A stretch of DNA of 64,000 nt. It comes from Sepioteuthis lessoniana. Lineage: Eukaryota > Mollusca > Cephalopoda > Myopsida > Loliginidae. How positions within the stretch are numbered: the first letter of the stretch is position 1; every line of letters begins with the position of its first letter. Below are positions 54,965-64,000 of the stretch, in pieces. The DNA is taken from NCBI GenBank assembly GCA_963585895.1, contig OY757913.1, positions 102,721,971 to 102,785,970 on the forward strand, read 5' to 3'. The translations under genes and the position numbers were made by a program. The notes beneath the pieces were generated by a model, which ran no database searches, was not told the DNA's origin, and was given only the letters and a program-made list of their open reading frames with translations.

Positions 54965-55269
54965 ATAAATATATAGACATTTTTTTTGTCTTGGTTTTTC
55001 TATCAAATTCTACCAATATTTTGAGGTTAATAGCAAGAGACACTTTTGGATGGAATAGTTCTACAAATCCAACCATATTGAAAGTTAATTTTTTCTGGCA
55101 AGCTTTTCCTTTTTCACGTCTTAAACTAATTGCCCGGTTTTTTTATATATATATATTGAGTTGAATTCTAGGAAATAAGATTTAGGTTCCAATAAGATAC
55201 TAACGTTTCCTTTACATCTCTTTCCTTCTGTTTTCTGTCTCCGTCTCTGTCTTTCTTTCTCTCTCTCTC

Positions 55270-55305
<36 letters not shown>

Positions 55306-55894
55306 CGAGAAGAATATTCTGATGAAAAAATTGTTGCATAAAAATATGCACTTTTTACATTATTAGGTTACGTATTGAATTTTATCTACGTCCTCCGTCT
55401 TCACCAGATTTAGCACCTAAAGATTTTTTAAATTTTTTCGATTACAAGGCCATTTCATAAGTGCCAGAACATTCAGAAACAAAAAAGTCAAAAACAGTTT
55501 TGAACTTTTTTCTTCATTTTTTAAAGGAAAACCCCAGATTTCTTTAAACCTGAAATCGAAAATTTGCCTTCCCGTTAGAACGCAAACAATGAAACTGAAA
55601 AGGATTATATATTTCCTGAAAATATTTATAAAAAATTAATCTACAATGTTTCCTTTTAGGAATTCTCTCTGGTTAAACGTAATTACTTTTCGAATATTCT
55701 AATAGAGATAGACAGACAGAAATACATTTATGAACACATACACGTTTTGAGTACGCAATCATTAAGGTGGAATATCTGTAAATTTTACATTCCTTTTTAA
55801 ATGTCAGACCAAAGTCACCTCAGCAATAAATAACCGTAGACTTTCATGTAATAAAAAAGAAATAATCCCAAAATTATATATGTATACTTACATA
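54965..55894. other. No recognised gene
   Basis: A TC/AT microsatellite at about 55250-55301; the rest is unassigned AT-rich sequence. Confidence 0.45.
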
Positions 55895-55923
55895 TGCACA
55901 CACACACACACACACACACACAA

Positions 55924-55983
<60 letters not shown>
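55895..55983. repeat. (AC)n-(AT)n microsatellite
   Basis: A long AC run followed by an AT run. Confidence 0.95.
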
Positions 55984-55988
<5 letters not shown>

Positions 55989-56705
55989 TATATATATGCT
56001 TGTGTGTGTATTGTTTCCTTTACCAGTAATAATCGCATTTTCTTTCAGCTAATCCAAAAACTAAAATTGTTTTATGACGTAGTTATGATCTTATATTAAA
56101 CGAAAAAAAAAAAAATGAATCAAAATGAAAATAAAACTTAGAAAGTATAAAAAGAACGTAATCTTTTTTAAAAAAATCAATAAATGTCAATTTTTTTTAG
56201 ATTATTTCGTGGTGGGCATGATTAAATTTCATTTCTCTCAGTGCGTCTGCTTCAAGAAAATTTGCTTCCAAAATCTTCAGTAGATTCCTTAAAAACATAA
56301 GACGCCAAATAGCCCACTTCGTGGCTGAGACAGTAGCCTATTTTCCAGTGATGTCACAAAAACTCCTGCCACATGCATAAAATCCTGTAGTCCACACGCA
56401 AATCTCTGAAAAATATTGGATCAATTCAGTTCCATCTCAGGTGAATTTTGATACTTTGAATTCAGTCTATTCTTGATTAACGGTTACCAAACGTTGATGC
56501 GCATATATGAGTGTAGGCTGAAAAGTTCTTGGGCAATTGATGACCTTTTCAGTAATGGGATCAATGCACTGCAACACCGATAGAAGAGTTGAGTGAATCA
56601 CAGAGGAGACTATGCTGAAAAATTAACATTCCTTTAGTCGCATTCAATGAGAGTATCTTGGTAAGCCTATCAACCTTTCAGTACTCTCGTACACGCACAC
56701 AGGAA
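55984..56705. other. No recognised gene or repeat
   Basis: Unassigned AT-rich sequence with poly(A) and poly(T) tracts. Confidence 0.4.
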
Positions 56706-56985
56706 ATGCCCGTTGTGTAATGGTTATCGTCTTAGGAAATGGACACGGCGACACGGGTTCAAATCCTGGAATGAAGCTGATAGCATTTACAAATGCACTA
56801 ATAACCTTGGGAATGGTATGAACCCAATTCTTCTCCCTCCAGATACAGGTAAATAGAAGAGCAGACTGAGTTCTTAAGCACTGGTGAGGCAACCACTCTA
56901 AGAGAAAGAAAACTCTAGATCAAAACCTGTTAAACACCGCTTTAAATTAACCTCGTGATAAATCCTGCCCAGACGGAGGAGTTGG
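56706..56985 (+). repeat. SINE family A copy
   Basis: Full-length but diverged (head TTGTGTAATGGTTATCGTC; tail GGAGGAGTTGGTGAATA). Confidence 0.75.
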
Positions 56986-57055
56986 TGAATACATGCACGT
57001 ACATAGATGCATACACACACATAGGCGCACATACACTCGTATACTTAAATATAAG

Positions 57056-57300
57056 GTGACGAAGATAGCGTTACGGTTATCAGCGTAAAAAATGCAATTG
57101 GAGACCCAAGTTCAAACCCTACACGATGCATCTTGGGTTTCACTTCCTGCCAATAGACTTAGAAAAAACTATGAATCCATGTGTTCTCCCTGAGGTATTG
57201 CATAATTGTAGGGCATCCTGTTTTTTTTTAACCTTGACGAGCAACCGAACCAGCTGAAGATAAAAGCTTCATTTAAACCAGCTGAAATATTAAACGTGTT
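57056..57300 (+). repeat. SINE family A copy, strongly diverged
   Basis: The head (GCGTTACGGTTATCAGCGT), B box (AGTTCAAACCC) and centre (TATGAATCCATGTGTTCTCC) are recognisable; the tail fades. Confidence 0.5.
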
Positions 57301-58068
<768 letters not shown>

Positions 58069-58171
58069 ATGCTTTCATCTATATATCTTTATGAGTGCGT
58101 CTAGGTCTGTCTGTGTGTGCTGTGGAGCCCTATGTGTGCATGTGGTTATGTGCTTTTGAAAGTTTTCAAAG

Positions 58172-58175
<4 letters not shown>

Positions 58176-58226
<51 letters not shown>
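58176..58226. repeat. (TC)n microsatellite
   Basis: Pure TC run. A further (AT)n run lies at 58478-58535. Confidence 0.95.
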
Positions 58227-58229
<3 letters not shown>

Positions 58230-58472
58230 GCAGAGCATTGTCTAAATTTGGTATGAAAAGCTTAGCTCAAAAGAAGATGCAATTAATATCATGACGGAGT
58301 CTGCATAAAGTGACTCAAGGTTGGTTTAGATAAAGAGAGCAAGCCGGAGGATTAAAGCAAGCTGTGGCGATTGGGTCACAAGGTCAATGGAGTATGATTT
58401 TCAAAGACATAAACCCTTTATGAACTCAGAAACATCAACGATAATGTGTCCCATTGTATCTTACAGTTATGT

Positions 58473-58535
<63 letters not shown>

Positions 58536-58539
<4 letters not shown>

Positions 58540-59310
58540 TGGATAAATCAAACACTTAATTCAAATTTAGATGTGTGATATTTCGTTCGGCTTTATTTCA
58601 TCTGGAACTTCTTCAGTCAGAGAGTGTTTTCTGGGTTTTTCTATTCAAAAGCATGCGAGGAGAAATTATAAGATGGTGGAGAAGGTACAGCTGTAGCAGG
58701 AAAGCTGGGAGAGATTTAAATTCAAATATATCAGGTTTCATTAAAGATTTTTTCGTTTTGAAAGTGGAGGTAGATTTTAGGCAGCTAATGAGAAAAAAGT
58801 ACGGAAGCGTTTGAATGAAAGGGGTTTTGGGATGACTTGTTTCATGGAAAGATACTGAGTATAATGTGTTGTCGCAGAAAAAAAAGATATAAGGTGAATT
58901 TTGCCTTCTTTACTGACTGCTGCGTTCGGAAATTTTCTTTACCAGAGAGTCTGAGTGTTTCAAATCTATGAACTGTTTTCCCGTTCTAGCTCACTATGGA
59001 AAACTCATAAGTAACTTTTTTTTACAAAAATATATTTATCTGTAAATATTCTTCATTATTCTCTAAATTTCACATTATTCACATTTCTCAAAAACCAAAT
59101 ATTCAATGACAAGTCTCTGTTCACGCCTGAAGCACTCTGTTTCATTTACTCCCAATTTGAATCGCATCAAACCGAATATTTTTGAAAAAAAAAAAATTAA
59201 AAAACGTATTTTTGCATTTTTCACACTATTTTCTTTTCAATTGAATTAATCTTGTATTAAAGATTTCGATTCGTTGTCATGTTGTTTGATAGTATGAAAT
59301 CGTCAGTTAT
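58536..59310. other. No recognised gene
   Basis: The ORF at 58575-58814 has no recognisable motifs. A stretch at about 59110-59190 is similar to 35690-35775 (AAGCACTCTGTTTCATTTACT-like), an unclassified two-copy repeat. Confidence 0.4.
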
Positions 59311-59767
59311 CATCAACCCATGCTGATATTAGGGATTCCTTTCACTCTCTCTCTCTCTCTCTCTCTCTGTATGCCTCATCAGTCTCTTTCGTCTCTTCCA
59401 ATTGGCAGGTCTTCACATCAATCGCTACTAATATTAGGGATTCTTTTGACTCTCATTCTCTCTCTCTCTCTCTCTCTCTCTGTCTTGACGGTCCCTTTTG
59501 CTATTGTCAGGTCTTCTCATCAACCCCTTCTAAAATTATGGCTTCCTTTGACTCTTTCTCTCTCACATCGGCCCTTTTTGTCTCTTGCAATTGGCAGGTC
59601 CTTTCATTAACCCATGCTGATATTAGAGATACCTTTCAATCTCGCTCTTTCTCTCTGTCTGTCTGTCTGTTTGTCTGCTCTCTCTCTCTCTCTCTGTCAT
59701 TGGTCTCTTTCATCTCTTGCTATTCGAAGGTCTTCTCATTAACCCGTGTTGATATTAAGGCTTCCTT

Positions 59768-59806
<39 letters not shown>

Positions 59807-60249
59807 GGTCTTTTTCGTCTCTTTCTATTGGCATGTCCTCTCGTTAACCCGTGCTGATATTAGGGCGTCCTTTGACTATCTCTCTCTCTTATTGGTCTCT
59901 TTCGTGTCTTGCTATTGGCAGGTCCTCTCATTAACCCGTACTGATATTAGAGCTTCCTTTGTCTGTCTGTCTGTCTCTCTGTCTCTCTTATCGGTCTCTT
60001 TCGTCACTTGCTATTGGTAGGTCCTCTCATTAACCCTCGCTGATATTAAGGCTTCAGTTGACCCTCCCTCTTTCTAATCGGTTTCTTTCGTCTCTTGCTA
60101 TATTCATGTCCTCTCATTAAGCCGCACTCATATTAGGGCTTCATTTGACTCTCTCTCACTCTCTCTCTCTCTCTCTCTCTTACTGATCTCTTTCGTCTCT
60201 TGCTATTGGCAGGTCCTCTCATTAACCTATGCTGATATTAGGGTTTTTT

Positions 60250-60286
<37 letters not shown>

Positions 60287-60322
60287 GTCCTTTTCGTCTC
60301 TTGCTATTAGCAATTCCTCTTG
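59311..60322. repeat. Ten-unit minisatellite with embedded (TC)n
   Basis: Units of about 87-132 bp begin near 59311, 59421, 59521, 59608, 59740, 59845, 59932, 60031, 60119 and 60221. Each has TAACCC-x-TGCTGATATTAG, a (TC)n run of variable length, then TTCGTCTCTTGCTATTGGCA and GGTCCTCTCAT. Length differences come mainly from the TC run. The Ser/Leu-rich ORFs at 59320-60020 are products of it. Confidence 0.92.
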
Positions 60323-60479
60323 TCGGCATCCACTGGCTGATCAGAGCTGATTATTGTAAGGTTCTGCTGGTCCGCTAACACTAGTATAACCCTGATGAGA
60401 ATCACTCAGAAAAGCTTCGCGTAATGGATCCTCCTTGCTTTTCCAAAAGAACATAATTTATCCTGTTCGACTTACTTGG
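60323..60479. other. No recognised gene or repeat
   Basis: Short unassigned stretch after the minisatellite. Confidence 0.4.
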
Positions 60480-61260
60480 ACAGTTTCTGATATAAGACGC
60501 AAGGGGGCGTACAGAAGCAGTTTTGTCAGTCGCTGCTTTCAGGATTTTGATCCAAATCAAGAAGACAGCAACTTCTTTTTTTCCTGTTAATTAGCTCTAG
60601 GTCTGGTCTTCTGCCTGGGATTAGGGGATCCGTTTAATCCCAGCGAAATATTCGCATGTTATTTTCAAAGATCGATTCTGGTTTGAACATTTTACATTTG
60701 GTTGTATGGTCAAATTTTAATCACTTGCACTTATTTGTGGATAATCTCTTTTATCAGTCATATCGTACTCTTTTTGTAGGAGTGTGCTGCATTCGCTTAC
60801 TCTGTGATTTATCTTTTCATCTCAGTCAATACATAACTAACTCATGCAATTGTGTGGCGAATTATCGATTTTTGCTTTCCTATAATTGGTTCTGGTGGCA
60901 TTGGTTGGGTTACTATTAGAAGAGAATCAGTTTCTCTCTTTATGTTTTTAATTCCATATCCAGATCCAGATCTTCTGGTATACAGTCTCAACCGTTTGTC
61001 GTTGAAATATCCATACAGTTGTTTTTCCACGGACTTTCATTTTTTTATTGTCTTTCAGTCTGTATTTATGTTGCCAATGCTGTTATTGGCTACTGTAATT
61101 AGTCTTTCTTTGCTCTTTTTAATGCAGATCTCGAGTCATACTATAAATCCATGTACATAATACTCAATGCTTTGAGCCCTCTTTACCATTTTTTTTCTTG
61201 ATACGTACAGTTCCCTACGTTATCTTATGGAAGTAAGGCCTAGTCCATCGTTATCAAATT
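60480..61260 (-). pseudogene. LINE RT C-terminal region, decayed
   Basis: Minus strand. At 61030-60842 a frame reads KQLYGYFNDKRLRLY and then IKRETDSLLIVTQ, matching the K/R-E-T-E-x-L-I/L-x-A-A-Q block of invertebrate LINE polyproteins. Further on, at about 60630-60560, GSPNPRQKTRP and NQQEKKSCCLL in alternating frames correspond to the D-I-V-I-N-K-K block seen at 13025-13460. Frames change repeatedly. Similar at DNA level to 20555-21015. Confidence 0.5.
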
Positions 61261-61289
61261 TTCTGTCAGTTAATCAGTTTGAATCGTCC

Positions 61290-61735
61290 CGATTATGTTA
61301 CAAGGGGAACTGCCCTGGTGTAGATTACGTGGAGAAAGAGATGAAACATTTGATCATGTACTGAACGAATGCAGCAAACTAAGGGAAAGGCACGATTGGG
61401 TGGGAGAGGTGATCTACTGGGAATTGTGCAATAAATAAAAATCTAACAATCCAACCTTATGTGAAAAAAAGTATTCGTTAAAAAAAGAGACGAATACAAT
61501 TATCTTAGACATAGATACAAATGAATCACATAATCCTGGCCAAAAATGCAGACCTAGTGATGACAGACAAAAAAAGTATAAAGATAATTAACAGTCTTGA
61601 GAATTTTGTTTTTCTAGCGGACAATAAAAGCAAACGTAAAAAGAGACAAATACTCGAACCTAGGTAGAGAACTAAAATTGTGGAATATGAGAGTGACAGT
61701 GATACCAGTTGTAATTGGTGCACTAGGAACAGACC
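61290..61735 (+). pseudogene. LINE RT C-terminal region, opposite orientation
   Basis: Plus strand: GERDETFDHVLNECSKLRER and HDWVGEVIYWELCNK to a stop at about 61437, then ADLVMTDKKSIKIIN, then after a frame change WNMRVTVIPVVIGALGT. The order (zinc-knuckle-like region, H-W/Y-W-E-L-C, D-I/L-V-x-x-D/N-K-K, P-V-V-I-G-A-L-G) is that of the C terminus of a common invertebrate LINE polyprotein. The biochemical role of this region is not known to me. It faces the related minus-strand relic at 60480-61260. Confidence 0.6.
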
Positions 61736-61739
61736 CATG

Positions 61740-62003
61740 TGGCCACAAAGAAAAAAAGGAAAACTAGAAAACAAAAAGGGGAAGAAAAATCACTGTATGG
61801 ATACTTCAAGCGACAAACTGACTAGATTAGACCGAAAAATTGTACACGATATAAAAGCGAAAATTGATAATATGCAACAAAACAGCAAATGCAGGTTTTG
61901 TGGTGATAAACATGAAATGGTTTGCCAAATAATTAGTGAATGCAGCAAACTAGCCACAAAAAGAAAAAAAAGCACAAAACTACCCATGATTTGGTGTGAA
62001 TGA
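61740..62003 (+). pseudogene. LINE RT knuckle-region fragment
   Basis: The frame gives CMDTSSDKLTRLDRKI, then SKCRFCGDKHEMVCQIISEC and SKLATKRKK, the C-x-x-C-x(n)-H/Q-x-x-x-x-C region that lies upstream of the parts seen at 61290-61735. Its position downstream means it belongs to another copy or a rearrangement. The apparent ATG start at 61680 is in the preceding fragment and is not a gene start. Confidence 0.55.
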
Positions 62004-62019
62004 AGATCCACCGGGAAAC

Positions 62020-62089
62020 GGTTGATTGGTTGGTTGTATTTTATGGCCTATCAATCTTTGCAGGTTATTTGATAGTAAATTCGTTTATA

Positions 62090-62123
<34 letters not shown>

Positions 62124-62770
62124 CGTGGTGCTTTCAATAAGTTTCCATCCTTTTTTTGTACAGGCATTTGAAATTGTCGTAGACTCTTGAAAATTTAGTA
62201 AGTTATGACTGCATATCTTATGTGAAGACTGGCCAATTTTTATGATTTTAGTTTCAAATGAACAGCTACGGCAGGAATTGGAATACATCCTACTAAAGCC
62301 TTATTGTCACAGCTGGTGAATTTCAAAAATGCAATCTGGACGTGAGGACACTTTAGAAGAACGATATGCAATAAAATTCTGTTTTAAACTTTAAAAAAGG
62401 ACACAAAAATGTATGGAATGCTTCAAACTGCTCTTCGACCATCTTTTAAACATTGCTATCAAATGTTTATAATTCATCTAAATATTAATCGTTTGTTTGC
62501 TGACAGTTAAATGGTCTAAAGTATAGTAAAAGATTATATAATTAAATTTAACCCACAGATAGCACCCTTATAGTTACTAACACTCCAGGTTTCACTGGAA
62601 CTGGGAGTAATTGAAATAAAGGGGTGTTCATACGTTACATTTCCAAAACTGGAGCCTTAACTTCATATGGTTTAGTGCCATATCCTAGGCAATCATCAAG
62701 TGCAGGGTCTCACCAATTTGCACAGATGCAGTTAATGTGTTCTTAAGCCTCAGCGAACTACGCTACCTTT
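62020..62770 (-). repeat. Retroposon family C copy with nested mariner
   Basis: Tail at 62020-62080 (TTTTATGGCCTATCAATC on the plus strand), array at 62456-62560 and head at 62560-62770. A mariner fragment lies between tail and array. Confidence 0.6.
62124..62445 (+). mobile_element. Mariner transposon, 5' part only
   Basis: Starts CGTGGTGCTTTCAATAAGTT after a TA within an AT run, and matches the first ~330 bp of the copy at 13527, including LEERYAIKF-like sequence. The 3' end is lost. Confidence 0.8.
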
Positions 62771-63384
62771 GGGAATTGTGTAAGACATGGACAGATAACA
62801 ATGCTACCAAAATGTTTCTGAACAAACCAGAATACGCCCGAGAGAATGAAACACATAACATTCGAAGTTAGCAAAATTCAGTTTTAGTACATCGCATAAC
62901 ACACTGAAACGTCTTCTAAAAAAGCTTTATGTCTCAGTTTCATACTTTTTTGTGAAAAGAAGTCCTTATCATAATCAATTATTGATAATAATCAACTATT
63001 TATTATAATCTATTATAATAATTATTACTTGTTAATTACTTAATATAATCAACTATTTATAACTTATTATCTGGAAAGAATGCGTTGAAATGTCGAAACA
63101 TTTAGACGTTCACAAATATCAAATATTAATTGTAAAAAAATATCTTTGTGATTCATTTAAATATGACACTATAAGCTCTTCTGTCCCAAAGTGCACATAT
63201 TAGATGCAACAATGTATATGCATGTAAGGGAAAGAGAATCACTATAAGACAGCATGCGTATGTGAATGTATAGGCATATTGGGGCGGGTATATCTCTATG
63301 ATTGTTAGTGGGCATTGGCGTAGTCTTTATGTATGGATGTGTGCGTATAGTAGTATAAAAAGGGTTGTAGAACAAGTTATGGTG
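62771..63384. other. No recognised gene or repeat
   Basis: AT-rich, with short repeated AATTATTGATAATAATCAACTATTTAT-like motifs around 62970-63060. No credible ORF. Confidence 0.4.
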
Positions 63385-63660
63385 GAGCTTATGGTGTAAT
63401 GGTTATAGCTGTTAGATATCAACTAGACAAACGGAATTCAAATCCTGGACTAGGCTGTTAGCCTGTTACATAGTGATTCTACCCTTGGGAAAAATATGAA
63501 TCCATCTAGTGTCCTACCAACTATGGGTAAAGAGTGGGGAAGGCCGGGTTCTTTAGCCGTGGAGATCCATGAATTAATATCTTCTTCTTTGGGTAAATAG
63601 TAGGACAGAATGAGTTCTTTAACTTTGGTATGATAACAAATCTAGAAGGAAAACTCTAAT
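63385..63660 (+). repeat. SINE family A copy, diverged
   Basis: Head (TATGGTGTAATGGTTATAGC), B box (ATTCAAATCC) and central domain are recognisable, with part of the centre (GGGTAAATAGTAGGACAGA) repeated near 63592. Confidence 0.6.
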
Positions 63661-64000
63661 AGGGATTTATAGTGTGTGGTATTCATTCACACTACCACCA
63701 GCATTTCTCTATAATACATTAGGCTCTCTTAATGTAACCTAACACAATATTTCGGCAAGGAAAAAACACCAAGTCAATTTTGAATAAAATAACATATAAT
63801 CTATATACATACATTTACAACATGATTATAAAACATGTTAAAAGTCCCAAAGCATAAAAAAGGTTACAAACGCCGTTTCAAAGAACAAGGAGTGCTGAAT
63901 AGCAGTGGTTAAACACTTCCGGCTTCCTGATGCCGGGAAAAATCTCAGAATAGAATTTACACGCACATGTTTCCCGAAGAATGGAGACGAAAGAAACGGG
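63661..64000. other. No recognised gene or repeat
   Basis: Unassigned sequence up to the window edge. Confidence 0.4.

Noticed and set aside
59320..60020. Ser/Leu-rich ORFs of 96 and 160 residues
   Set aside because: They are translations of the TC-containing minisatellite.

Overview
This is an AT-rich, repeat-dominated stretch of an animal genome. It is probably molluscan and most likely from a cephalopod; that is an inference from the density of tRNA-derived SINEs, the compound (AC)n/(AT)n and (TC)n microsatellites and the type of LINE present, not from a diagnostic host gene. I found no convincing host protein-coding gene, rRNA or functional tRNA. Almost every protein-like signal comes from a mobile element, and most are broken.

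The best-preserved coding sequence is a 712-codon ORF (46989-49127) inside a young LTR retrotransposon (45718-50731) whose LTRs are almost identical. It encodes a SCAN-like Gag, a CCHC zinc knuckle, an aspartic protease, an integrase-type GPY/F module and the beginning of the connector that normally leads into reverse transcriptase. Integrase core, reverse transcriptase and RNase H are absent. This order fits the Gmr1 group of Ty3/gypsy elements. The element has split an older LINE copy, and the CTAC target duplication can be read off precisely.

Other layers: (i) a non-coding 4.6 kb LTR element (14999-19604) with a TATC duplication inside a SINE, itself inside a larger retroposon; (ii) solo LTRs of three families (1918, 11638, 12462, 32389, 32842, 38076, 39768), nearly all with exact or near-exact 4-5 bp duplications; (iii) an APE/RT LINE family with a copy spanning 27440-30605, truncated copies at 35781, 44126 and 44965, an apparent twin-primed copy at 31635-32232, and older fragments; (iv) DD34D mariner relics at 13527, 40409 and 62124; (v) four SINE-like families, called here A, B, C and D.

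Families A, B and D have tRNA-like heads with pol III A and B boxes. A and D share a central domain. C and D share a 3' hairpin tail. C carries an internal minisatellite. Many SINE copies have perfect 11-18 bp target duplications and are nested in one another, so a relative order of insertion can be reconstructed.

Outside the elements are microsatellites, a ten-unit minisatellite (59311-60322), two notable inverted repeats (31266-31325 and 51677-51742), an unidentified decayed coding region on the minus strand (53605-54182), and a promoter-like cluster with a tiny ORF near 860-1216. Stretches where I recognise nothing are listed as such.
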